Source: CAYHXN01 sp964373675 (GTDB taxonomy: Bacteria; Patescibacteriota; Minisyncoccia; UBA6257; WO2-44-18). From it: a stretch of DNA of 8,648 nucleotides. A program made the position numbers and the translations under genes. Of this stretch, positions 1 through 6,200 are shown piece by piece (position 1 is the stretch's first letter; every line of letters begins with the position of its first letter). Location of the stretch: NCBI GenBank assembly GCA_964373675.1, contig CAYJVO010000025.1:1-8648 (forward strand), written 5' to 3'. Under the pieces are notes generated by a model that made no database searches, was not told the DNA's origin, and saw only the letters and a program-made list of their open reading frames with translations.

Positions 1-82
1 TTTTGCGTTAGAACGCGGAGGTCATTTCGGTATCATTTTGTATTGGAATAGACTGAACCTTATCGTTTGATACTTTTTTTGA

Positions 83-88
83 TATAGT
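83..88 (+). promoter_or_regulatory. Possible -10 box (TATAGT), leaderless-type promoter
   Basis: TATAGT matches five of six bases of the TATAAT consensus. It ends seven bases before the ATG at 96, so transcription would begin at about that ATG, giving a leaderless or nearly leaderless message. The bases between the box and the ATG contain no Shine-Dalgarno motif, which agrees with this. The -35 region at the usual spacing (60-65, TTATCG) is poor. A TTGATA at 67-72 is too close to serve as its -35. The call rests on the -10 match alone. Confidence 0.4.
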
Positions 89-95
89 ATTCCGT

Positions 96-1508
96 ATGGC
101 TAAAAAACCGGTTTTCGCCGCTTTTGGCCTTATAATTGCTTCTTATTTGGCTTTAAATTCTCTTGTGTTGCCAGCAATCGGCGCTCAAGAGGATCTTAAT
201 TCACCGCCTCAAAGTGTGGGGCTTTTGCCGACCAATCCTTTTTATTTCATTAAGGAATGGAGCAGAGGCGTTCGTCGAGCGCTGACTTTTGACGCGGTTA
301 AAAAAGCCAATTGGGAGTTGGATGTTTTACAGAGCAAGCTCGGAGAATTAAAAAAATTAGAATCAATTAATCCTGATAATGTCACCGGTCTTAATATTGC
401 CGCCAAACGTTATCTTCAAGGCTTGAAAAGTTTAATCGGCAGACTGCAGTATTTAAGGGGCATAAGTCAGAATGCCGAATTGGAAAAATTTCTTGATAAG
501 CTAGCTGACAGAATTTTGTTTCATCAGCTGATTTTTGACGGGCTTGAGATTGTTTTTGCAAATTCCGAGGAATTGTCCGAAAGCATCGCTTTGATAAAAA
601 AGTCCCTTGCCGATCTGGTTGGGGTGATAGTCAGCCAAATTGAATCGGCCGCTGAATTTAGTTCGCGCCTTCAATTGGCAATTGAAAGGTTAACCCCAAA
701 GTTTTCCGGTTTAGCGATCATTGAAGCCATTGATGCTTGGGAGCAGGAATTAAGCAGTCAAGATCGTCAGGAATTGCTTCAATTAAAAGAAGAGCTCCTG
801 CTTGATTTCACTGGCCGTCTGGAAGCCATCGCCTTAGTTTCCGGCGTGCAGGGATTGCCTGATTTGGTCGGCTTGGCAGGAGATCCTTTGCGCCGGCTGG
901 CGGTTTTAGATGAAGTGCGTGAATTGGTTTTAAATCCGGATTTAAAAAGCCAGTTGAATGTAGTGCGCCAGCGTTTTTTGAGCCAATCTCAAATTATTTC
1001 CAGTCTTGATTTGAAAACGGTTGAAGAGGCGATTGCTTTTGCAGAAGCTCTGGTGCAAGAATTAGAAAAATTCATTTCCGACACAGAAGGCGGGGTCCCC
1101 AACTCCGTTAAGCAAATTTTAGAGCGTTCAAAATTTAACTTATCGCAAGCCAAAGCATTACTGGAGAAAGAAAACTACGGCAATGCTTTTGGTCAGGCAA
1201 TTGCCGCCTCTGCTGCCGCCAAAAACGGACTTTCACAAGTTTCCGCATCTTTGGATGAACTACATAGCGAGCTGAAGACCTTAGCTTCACGTTATGATCA
1301 ATTGTTCAGGAAAGCCGGAGATTTTAATTTAACCAAAGATAATTCCCCGGAACTTTTTAAATTATTCATTGAAGCAGAAAAGCGGATCGCCGAGACTTCT
1401 CGGCTGATTAATGCCGGAGCTGGCGCCGACAGACTGGCTGTTCCGATTCGGACAATTAAGTTACTGCTGGCAACTATTAATGCTTTAATTTATAACCCAT
1501 CTCAATAA
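96..1508 (+). CDS. Secreted helical protein with DUF5667-like N-terminal segment, function unknown
   Basis: 470 aa. Residues 1-30 form a signal peptide: two lysines, a hydrophobic stretch (about 6-25) and a possible cleavage after Ala30 in PAIGA-QE. It is therefore exported and probably lies outside the cytoplasmic membrane. Residues about 41-115 open with VGLLPTNPFYFIKEW and continue with a TFDAVKKANWELD stretch. This resembles DUF5667, a domain I associate with exported proteins of Patescibacteria and some other bacteria; I recognise it by pattern only. The rest is rich in Leu, Glu, Lys and Ala with heptad-like spacing, suggesting long helices or coiled coils. No catalytic motif or second membrane segment is visible. 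The ATG at 96 fits the signal peptide; no Shine-Dalgarno precedes it. alaS follows after 11 bases, so the two are probably co-transcribed, but nothing suggests a shared function. The biochemical role is unknown. Confidence 0.85.
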   Translation: MAKKPVFAAFGLIIASYLALNSLVLPAIGAQEDLNSPPQSVGLLPTNPFYFIKEWSRGVRRALTFDAVKKANWELDVLQSKLGELKKLESINPDNVTGLNIAAKRYLQGLKSLIGRLQYLRGISQNAELEKFLDKLADRILFHQLIFDGLEIVFANSEELSESIALIKKSLADLVGVIVSQIESAAEFSSRLQLAIERLTPKFSGLAIIEAIDAWEQELSSQDRQELLQLKEELLLDFTGRLEAIALVSGVQGLPDLVGLAGDPLRRLAVLDEVRELVLNPDLKSQLNVVRQRFLSQSQIISSLDLKTVEEAIAFAEALVQELEKFISDTEGGVPNSVKQILERSKFNLSQAKALLEKENYGNAFGQAIAASAAAKNGLSQVSASLDELHSELKTLASRYDQLFRKAGDFNLTKDNSPELFKLFIEAEKRIAETSRLINAGAGADRLAVPIRTIKLLLATINALIYNPSQ

Positions 1509-1519
1509 TAATTCCTAAC

Positions 1520-3286
1520 ATGCAGTCCGAAGAGATTCGCAAATCATTTCTAAATTTTTTTCAAGAGAGAGGACATACTGTCGTGTCCTCTTCTTCGCTT
1601 ATTCCGGATGATCCGTCGGTTTTGTTCACTACTGCCGGCATGCAGCAATTCAAAAAATATTTCACCGGCGAGCTGGACGCCAAAAAAGATTTCGGCAGTT
1701 TAAATACTATCTCCATCCAAAAATGTTTCCGGACCTCGGATATTGAAGAGGTTGGCGATCCAACTCATCTTACTTTTTTTGAGATGCTGGGCAATTTTAG
1801 TTTTGATGGTTATTTCTCTTCCGAAGGAGGATCCGCCTCCGGCGGAAAAAAGGAAGCTATCCACTGGGGTTATGAATATTTAACTAATATCTTGGGAGTG
1901 AATCCAGACCGTATCACGGTAACAGTATTTGCCGGTGATAGAGATATTCTTTTTGATCAGGAGTCTTTTAACATCTGGCATAAAGAAATCGGTTTGCCAG
2001 TCAGTAAAATATCCAAGCGTGGACGCCAAGATAATTTTTGGGGTCCGACTGGTGACGAAGGTCCTTGTGGACCAACAACCGAAATTTATGTAGATGGGAT
2101 TGAAGTTTGGAATTTGGTTTTTAACCAATACTACCAGCATAAAGATAAAAAATTGGACAAATTGCCGACCCTGGGAGTAGACACCGGTATGGGTTTTGAA
2201 AGATTAACGGCAATGCTTCAGGGGGTGGAAGATATATTTCAAACTGACATTTTTGAATCGTTGATCAAAAGAATCAATGAGGTCGCTCCGCGCCTTAAGG
2301 ATAGAGAGCTTCGGATTTTAGCGGATCATTTGCGGGCGTCAGTTTTTTTACTCGCTGATGGCGTGCGTCCTTCTAACAAAGAAGCGGGCTATATTTTGCG
2401 CCGGCTTCTTCGCCGGATCATGGCGTACCAAATTTTGTATGACATCCATGCCGATTTGTTTAGAGAAGGGTTGATTGCTGTTCGGGAAAAATTTAGTCAG
2501 TTTTATCCGGAGCTTAACCAGCCCAAAATTTTAGAAGTATTGGATGAAGAATGTAGTAAGTTCCAAAAGGCCATTGCGAGCGGTCTCAAAGAATTTAAAA
2601 AATATAAGATTATTTCCGCCAGAGACGCTTTTTATTTGTACGAAACCTTCGGATTGCCATTTGAGTTGATTCGCGAATTTGCGCCGGAGGCAAGCAAGAA
2701 TTTAATTCGTGAAGAATTTGAGAATGAGTTCAAAAAACATCAGGAAATTTCCCGCGCCGGAGCCGAGAAAAAATTCGGCGGCCACGGCCTATTGTTGGAC
2801 ACCGGTGAGCTTAAGGCCCGTAATGAAGAAGAATTAAAAAAAGTCACTCGTTTACACACGGCTACTCATTTGCTTCAAGCGGCTCTGCGAGAGGTTTTGG
2901 GCCCGGAAGTAAAACAAATGGGTTCAGATATAACCGTTGAGAGGACCCGTTTTGATTTTACTTTTACAAGAAAATTAACCGCTGAGGAGATAAAAAAAAC
3001 TGAGGATTTGGTTAATGAAGTCATTCAGAAAGATTTGCCAGTAGGCTTTGTAGAAATGTCAAAAACCGAAGCGGAAAAAACCGGCGCCTTGTATTTCTTT
3101 AAACAAAAATATCCAGCGCAGGTGAAGGTTTATTATGCCGGCCACTCACTCAAAGACGCTTTTTCCAAAGAATTCTGCGGCGGCCCGCATGTCAGTCATG
3201 CTTTAGAGATCGGCTCATTTAAGATTATTAAAGAAGAGGCAGTAGGAGCCGGAGCTCGTAGAATTCGGGCAATTGTTGAACCTTAA
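1520..3286 (+). CDS. alaS: Alanyl-tRNA synthetase, compact form lacking linker and C-Ala domains
   Basis: Charges tRNA-Ala with alanine in the cytoplasm. In order: class II catalytic core (residues 1-240) with LFTTAGMQQFKKYFTGE, motif 2 (FRTSDIEEVGD through FFEMLGNFSF, 70-95) and motif 3 (GVDTGMGFERL, 219-229). Next is the tRNA-recognition helical region with ADHLRASVFLLADGVRPSN (268-286). Last is an editing domain with zinc ligands His446 and His450 (HTATH), Cys553 and His557 (CGGPH). At 588 aa it is far below the usual 875 or so. The beta-barrel linker normally carrying a PFYAESGGQVGD-like motif is absent between about 420 and 440, and nothing remains of the C-terminal coiled-coil/C-Ala part. 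Short forms are, to my knowledge, common in CPR bacteria. Residues 100-109 (SSEGGSASGG) are an insertion. The start gives the expected IRKSFLNFFQERGH opening; no Shine-Dalgarno is seen, so it may depend on translation of the gene 11 bases upstream. Confidence 0.97.
   Translation: MQSEEIRKSFLNFFQERGHTVVSSSSLIPDDPSVLFTTAGMQQFKKYFTGELDAKKDFGSLNTISIQKCFRTSDIEEVGDPTHLTFFEMLGNFSFDGYFSSEGGSASGGKKEAIHWGYEYLTNILGVNPDRITVTVFAGDRDILFDQESFNIWHKEIGLPVSKISKRGRQDNFWGPTGDEGPCGPTTEIYVDGIEVWNLVFNQYYQHKDKKLDKLPTLGVDTGMGFERLTAMLQGVEDIFQTDIFESLIKRINEVAPRLKDRELRILADHLRASVFLLADGVRPSNKEAGYILRRLLRRIMAYQILYDIHADLFREGLIAVREKFSQFYPELNQPKILEVLDEECSKFQKAIASGLKEFKKYKIISARDAFYLYETFGLPFELIREFAPEASKNLIREEFENEFKKHQEISRAGAEKKFGGHGLLLDTGELKARNEEELKKVTRLHTATHLLQAALREVLGPEVKQMGSDITVERTRFDFTFTRKLTAEEIKKTEDLVNEVIQKDLPVGFVEMSKTEAEKTGALYFFKQKYPAQVKVYYAGHSLKDAFSKEFCGGPHVSHALEIGSFKIIKEEAVGAGARRIRAIVEP
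1817..1846 (+). repeat. 30-bp palindromic in-frame insertion in alaS
   Basis: Ten codons (SSEGGSASGG) interrupt the normally continuous YF-KKEAI stretch that follows motif 2 in AlaRS. The DNA is strongly self-complementary: TTCCG (1819-1823) pairs with CGGAA (1843-1847), GGAGG (1826-1830) pairs with CCTCC (1836-1840), and two bases on each side stay unpaired. A second fold pairs TCCGCC (1832-1837) with GGCGGA (1841-1846). The local GC content is much higher than in the surrounding alaS sequence. This looks like a small dispersed palindromic element that landed in frame and became a flexible Gly/Ser loop. That it is dispersed in the genome is inferred; only one copy is in the window. Confidence 0.6.
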
Positions 3287-3300
3287 CTAAGGGTGCGGGT

Positions 3301-3328
3301 TTGACGCGCGGGATAGATCGTTTAAAAT
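3301..3328 (+). promoter_or_regulatory. Sigma-70-type promoter for the small ORF-thiolase operon
   Basis: A -35 box TTGACG (3301-3306, five of six consensus bases) is separated by 16 bases from a -10 box TAAAAT (3323-3328, five of six). Transcription would start near 3335, leaving about 20 bases of leader before the ATG at 3355. A short GGAAG (3343-3347) seven bases before that ATG could act as a weak ribosome binding site. The 68-base gap after alaS contains no convincing terminator, so read-through from alaS is also possible. Confidence 0.6.
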
Positions 3329-3354
3329 AAGGAAAGTTTTTTGGAAGCTGAAAA

Positions 3355-3609
3355 ATGAGAAAGCCGTCAACTTCGGTTGTGTGTCAGTTTGCCGAACAGC
3401 TTCATGAAGTTTTGTGTTCTGTTGAGCACCCTTATGATTGCGGATTTCATTGCAATTTTAGTCAGCCGGATTGGAAAAATCACGACGACCGCCGGTATTG
3501 GCTGGATGCGGCAAAATATTTAATAGCCCGTGCGGCCCAATTTGATATTTCTTTCGTCAGTTTAAAGGCGCTGACTGAAGAACTAGCCAAAATTAAGAGG
3601 TATCGTTAA
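3355..3609 (+). CDS. Small Cys/His-rich protein of unknown function, coupled to thiolase
   Basis: 84 aa; I do not recognise the family. It has four cysteines (10, 21, 29, 33) and histidines at 17, 25, 32 and 43. They include a CGFHC cluster (29-33) within HPYDCGFHCNF, which could bind a metal or form disulfides. There is no signal peptide or membrane segment, so it is probably cytoplasmic. A Trp/Asp/Arg-rich middle (39-50) is followed by an amphipathic helical C-terminus (50-82). It is not the DUF35 zinc-ribbon/OB-fold partner known from some archaeal and bacterial thiolases, because the CxxC pairs are lacking. Its TAA overlaps the next ATG by one base (TAATG), so the two genes are translationally coupled, which supports both being real. 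A good promoter lies just upstream. A role as thiolase partner or regulator is only a guess from position. Confidence 0.72.
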   Translation: MRKPSTSVVCQFAEQLHEVLCSVEHPYDCGFHCNFSQPDWKNHDDRRYWLDAAKYLIARAAQFDISFVSLKALTEELAKIKRYR

Positions 3610-4808
3610 TGGAGCGGATTGTCATTGCCAGTTCGTGTCGGACGCCGATGGGGAAGCTCGGCGGACAGCTCAAGGATTTTACCGCCCAAGCGCTTTTGGA
3701 AATTTGTTTTAAGGAAACGCTGAAGCGGTCGGGTATTTCTCCAGCCGCCATCAATCAGGTAGTAGCCGGACAGGTGGCGCAGTCATCTGATGCGCCGAAC
3801 ATCGCGCGGGTGGCAGCGCTGCGGGTGGGCGTGCCCAAAGAAACTCCAGCTTTTACGGTTCAGCGAAATTGCGGCTCCGGTCTTCAAGCGATTGTTTCCG
3901 CTTGTCAGATGATCAAAGCGGGCGACGCCAAAGTAGTTCTGGTCGGCGGCACGGAAAGCATGTCCAATATTCCGTATGTTCTTCGTGATCATCGTTCCGG
4001 CCACCGCTACGGCAATTCGGAGTTAGTAGACGCTTTAATGGAAGGATTAACCGACCCCCTAATCGGTGAGCTGATGGGGGAACTAACAGAAAATATCGTT
4101 CAACAAGAAAAAATAAGCCGTGAAGACCAAGATGTTTTTGCGGTCAGTTCTCACCAAAAGGCCTTTCGGGCCAGCCGCGAAGGAAAGTTTAAATCGCAGA
4201 TTGTTCCGATACCGCTGGAAGGCGGAAAAACTATCAGCGTTGATGAAGGGATTAACGCCGCTTTGAATGTACAAATGTTATCGGCGATGCCAGAAAAGAA
4301 TTTTTTTAAAAAAGGCGGCACGGTGCATTACGGAAATAGCTGCCCTACTTCTGATGGAGCGGCAGCAATGATAGTAATGACTGCGGAATCCGCGGAGCTT
4401 TATAAGATACCGCCAGAAGCAGAGATTCTAGGGTATGAGTTTAAGGCCTGCGAACCGTCGTTGATGGGAATGGGTCCGGTTCATGCCATTCCGCATGCTC
4501 TAGCTAATGCCGGGGTTATGCGTATGAATGTGGATGTTTTTGAAATTAATGAGGCCTTTGCGGCTCAAGTCTTGGCTTGTCAAAGAAAACTTGATAAGCC
4601 TCCGGGTAGCGTAAGTTTAGAGAAACTTAATATTTGGGGCGGGGCGATTGCGATGGGTCATCCGGTGGGCGCGACTGGCGCGATCCTGACCGTTAAGCTC
4701 ATCGCGATTTTGAAAGATTTGCAGAAGAACCTTGGTGTGGTTTCCATGTGCATTGGCGGAGGCCAAGGCGGAGCGACGGTAATACGCAGAATGACAAATG
4801 ACAAATGA
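3609..4808 (+). CDS. Acetyl-CoA acyltransferase (thiolase)
   Basis: 399 aa, a full-length thiolase (usual about 390). It cleaves 3-ketoacyl-CoA with CoA to acetyl-CoA and a shortened acyl-CoA, or condenses two acetyl-CoA; the sequence does not fix the direction or chain length. The nucleophile is Cys88 in QRNCGSGLQA; the residue three before it is Gln where Asn is more usual. His351 (GGAIAMGHPVGATGA) and Cys381 (MCIGGGQGG) complete the active site, and NEAFA is present. In the beta-oxidation setting it is most likely the thiolytic step, but an acetoacetyl-CoA thiolase (atoB/phaA-like) cannot be excluded. The start is supported by AAGAGG (3595-3600) eight bases upstream and by the one-base overlap with the 84-aa gene. 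The last five residues (MTNDK) and the TGA stop come from a heptamer tandem repeat, so the C-terminus is probably a recent extension. A terminator follows directly. Confidence 0.95.
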   Translation: MERIVIASSCRTPMGKLGGQLKDFTAQALLEICFKETLKRSGISPAAINQVVAGQVAQSSDAPNIARVAALRVGVPKETPAFTVQRNCGSGLQAIVSACQMIKAGDAKVVLVGGTESMSNIPYVLRDHRSGHRYGNSELVDALMEGLTDPLIGELMGELTENIVQQEKISREDQDVFAVSSHQKAFRASREGKFKSQIVPIPLEGGKTISVDEGINAALNVQMLSAMPEKNFFKKGGTVHYGNSCPTSDGAAAMIVMTAESAELYKIPPEAEILGYEFKACEPSLMGMGPVHAIPHALANAGVMRMNVDVFEINEAFAAQVLACQRKLDKPPGSVSLEKLNIWGGAIAMGHPVGATGAILTVKLIAILKDLQKNLGVVSMCIGGGQGGATVIRRMTNDK

Positions 4809-4818
4809 CAAATGACAA
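4791..4818 (+). repeat. Heptamer tandem repeat ATGACAA x4 over the thiolase stop
   Basis: Four exact head-to-tail copies of ATGACAA. The first two and part of the third encode the terminal MTNDK of the thiolase and supply its TGA stop at 4806-4808; the rest is non-coding. Loss or gain of one copy would still leave the same reading MTNDK-stop, so the protein end is buffered against slippage. Confidence 0.9.
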
Positions 4819-4819
4819 C

Positions 4820-4840
4820 TTCCCCTTCGGGGGAATTTTT
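4820..4840 (+). terminator. Intrinsic terminator with UUCG tetraloop after thiolase
   Basis: TTCCCC (4820-4825) pairs with GGGGAA (4830-4835) around the very stable C(UUCG)G tetraloop, followed by TTTTT (4836-4840). It lies 11 bases after the thiolase stop and should end the small ORF-thiolase transcript. Confidence 0.85.
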
Positions 4841-4849
4841 ATATCATTG

Positions 4850-4897
4850 AAAATCTTTCCCTTATAACCGCCATGGCGGTTATAAGGGAAAGATTTT
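4850..4897. repeat. Perfect 48-bp palindrome (24-bp arms, no spacer)
   Basis: Positions 4850-4873 are exactly complementary to 4874-4897, centred on CCATGG. The outer ends are AAAA and TTTT, so in RNA it would fold into a long hairpin preceded by A's and followed by U's on either strand, the shape of a bidirectional terminator. It stands 10 bases after a good terminator, so termination of the thiolase operon alone does not require it. It may instead insulate the next promoter, stop antisense transcription, or be a palindromic mobile element. No clear target-site duplication flanks it. Confidence 0.9.
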
Positions 4898-4899
4898 AT

Positions 4900-4942
4900 T
4901 AGGCGAATGCTAGGCGAATGCTAGGCGAATGCTAGGCGAATG
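4900..4942 (+). repeat. Four tandem 11-bp repeats (TAGGCGAATGC)
   Basis: Three complete copies of TAGGCGAATGC (4900-4910, 4911-4921, 4922-4932) and a fourth, 10-base copy (4933-4942) followed by T instead of C. The 11-bp period is close to one DNA helical turn, so all copies face the same side. They lie 41 bases upstream of the -35 box of the dehydrogenase promoter, where an activator or repressor array could sit. A regulatory role is inferred from position and phasing only. Confidence 0.9.
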
Positions 4943-4963
4943 TTAAGTAGATGAAGTGAATGA

Positions 4964-4982
4964 ACGGAACTACGACGGAACT
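4964..4982 (+). repeat. Direct repeat ACGGAACT, two copies 11 bp apart
   Basis: ACGGAACT occurs at 4964-4971 and 4975-4982 with a start-to-start distance of 11 bp, the same period as the upstream array but with a different unit. The second copy abuts the -35 box at 4984. Such placement would suit an operator, but chance or slippage is possible for so short a repeat. Confidence 0.6.
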
Positions 4983-4983
4983 C

Positions 4984-5013
4984 TTGAAAAAAACACGGTT
5001 CTTTTGTTAATAT
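4984..5013 (+). promoter_or_regulatory. Extended -10 promoter for the 3-hydroxyacyl-CoA dehydrogenase gene
   Basis: The -35 box is TTGAAA (4984-4989, five of six). After 18 bases comes the -10 box TAATAT (5008-5013, four of six), preceded by TG at 5005-5006 in the exact extended -10 position. Transcription would start near 5020, giving about 20 bases of leader that contain AAGGG (5029-5033) six bases before the ATG. Confidence 0.6.
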
Positions 5014-5039
5014 GCAGTCGGTTCGTTTAAGGGTTCAAA

Positions 5040-6134
5040 ATGCCTATTTACAAAGTGCTGGTGGTTGGCGGCGGGACAATGGGATCCGAACTTGCCCGTT
5101 TAATGGTCAGACAAGGAATGCCGACAGTGGTGAAAGAAATGAACGCCGAGCTGACCCAGAGAGTAAAAGAGAGGGTTTACGCCGGTATTGAGCGAGCGGC
5201 GGCCAAGGGAAAAATTTCCGAAATTGAAGCCGAAAAACAAAAAGCCCTGGTTGATTTTACCGATCATTGGGATGAGTTGCGGAGCGCCGAAGGATTGCTG
5301 GTGATTGAAGCGGTGCCGGAAAATCTTGAGTTGAAGCAAAATATTTTTGCCGATCTGGAAAAATCATTATCCAACGACGCCATTTTTACTTCCAATACTT
5401 CTTCTTTGATGATTGCGAGTTTGGTCGCCAAACTTAAAGACAAAAGCCGGCTTGTGGGTATGCATTTTTTCAATCCGCCAACCAAAATGCCACTAGTGGA
5501 ATTGATTCCTTCGGAACATTCTTCATCAGAGATTTTGGATGCCGTGGAAGAATTTGCCCGTTCCACTTTGCAAAAGCAGGTGATTCGCGTAAAAGACCGG
5601 CCCGGGTTTTTAGTGAATGTTTTTTTAGGCGCCTACCTCCAGCCAGCCCTTCTTGCACTGGAACAAACAATTGTAAAACCGGAAGAAATAGACAAAGCAG
5701 CGATCAGTTATGGCTGGCCGGTGGGCCCATTGCTTTTGATGGATGCGCTCGGTTTGGATATTTGCCGGGAAGTGATGCAGGTTTTAAATACTTCTTATCC
5801 TGAGCGTTTCGGCCAGTCGCGTTTACTGGAGATTTTAGTCACGCAGCATCACCGGCTTGGACAAAAATCCGGAATCGGATTTTATGAATATGGCGTCAAA
5901 GGCGAATCGCTGGAAGACCTGCTTGCTTTGTTTCTTTGGCGAAAGTCGGCGGATGCCGGAGCAGTTTTTGCCAAAATGATTGGGGCTTTTGTGGAAGAGG
6001 TCCGAATCGCTTACGAATCCGGCATTGCCACAAAGGAAGATATTATTGACGGCTGTATTTACGGCCTTGGTTTTCCGGAGAAACAAAAAGGAATATTTGA
6101 TTCCATTGGAAAGCCAGCCGAAAAATGGATTTAA
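5040..6134 (+). CDS. 3-hydroxyacyl-CoA dehydrogenase (FadB/FadJ C-terminal type, stand-alone)
   Basis: 364 aa. Oxidises (S)-3-hydroxyacyl-CoA to 3-ketoacyl-CoA with NAD+, the third step of beta-oxidation. The N-terminal Rossmann domain has the dinucleotide-binding GGGTMG (10-15). Expected active-site residues are in place: Ser121 in NTSSL, His142 in GMHFFNPP, Glu154 in PLVELIP and Asn193 in RPGFLVN. Residues about 185-285 form the first helical C-terminal domain, ending in LGQKSGIGFYEY. Residues about 290-364 are a second, shorter copy (YGLGFPEKQKG near 341-351). Two C-terminal domains are typical of the dehydrogenase half of FadB/FadJ rather than of single-domain enzymes of about 280 aa. The hydratase half is absent here but a separate hydratase gene follows, so the usual fusion exists as two genes in reverse order. 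AAGGG at 5029-5033 supports the start. Terminators lie on both sides, so it may be a one-gene transcript. Confidence 0.93.
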   Translation: MPIYKVLVVGGGTMGSELARLMVRQGMPTVVKEMNAELTQRVKERVYAGIERAAAKGKISEIEAEKQKALVDFTDHWDELRSAEGLLVIEAVPENLELKQNIFADLEKSLSNDAIFTSNTSSLMIASLVAKLKDKSRLVGMHFFNPPTKMPLVELIPSEHSSSEILDAVEEFARSTLQKQVIRVKDRPGFLVNVFLGAYLQPALLALEQTIVKPEEIDKAAISYGWPVGPLLLMDALGLDICREVMQVLNTSYPERFGQSRLLEILVTQHHRLGQKSGIGFYEYGVKGESLEDLLALFLWRKSADAGAVFAKMIGAFVEEVRIAYESGIATKEDIIDGCIYGLGFPEKQKGIFDSIGKPAEKWI

Positions 6135-6140
6135 TTTTTT

Positions 6141-6166
6141 GCCCCGCTTGCGCGGGGTATTTTTTT
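6141..6166 (+). terminator. Intrinsic terminator after 3-hydroxyacyl-CoA dehydrogenase
   Basis: CCCCGC (6142-6147) pairs with GCGGGG (6152-6157) around TTGC, with an extra G-T pair at 6141/6158, followed by seven T's (6160-6166). It sits seven bases after the stop and only 35 bases before the hydratase start. Confidence 0.9.
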
Positions 6167-6200
6167 ATTTTATTGTAGTCGTGGCTCTTTGAAGTAATTT

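Noticed and set aside
5..16. Small inverted repeat GCGTT-AG-AACGC at the window start, and a resemblance of nearby bases to tRNA fragments
   Set aside because: The stem is only 5 bp with a two-base loop, no T-tract follows, and no cloverleaf can be drawn; probably chance.
3280..3292. Possible hairpin CCTT-AACT-AAGG at the alaS stop
   Set aside because: Only four base pairs and no T-run downstream; not a convincing terminator.
3609..4808. UGA recoded as glycine, as in some CPR lineages
   Set aside because: The thiolase ends naturally at a TGA after its conserved C-terminus and the terminator follows at once; no in-frame TGA is needed in any gene. Only one TGA-ended gene is seen, so the evidence is limited but consistent.
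6148..6176. Possible promoter for the hydratase (TTGCGC, 17 bases, TATTGT)
   Set aside because: Only three of six and four of six consensus matches, and the -35 would lie inside the terminator stem; too weak to call.
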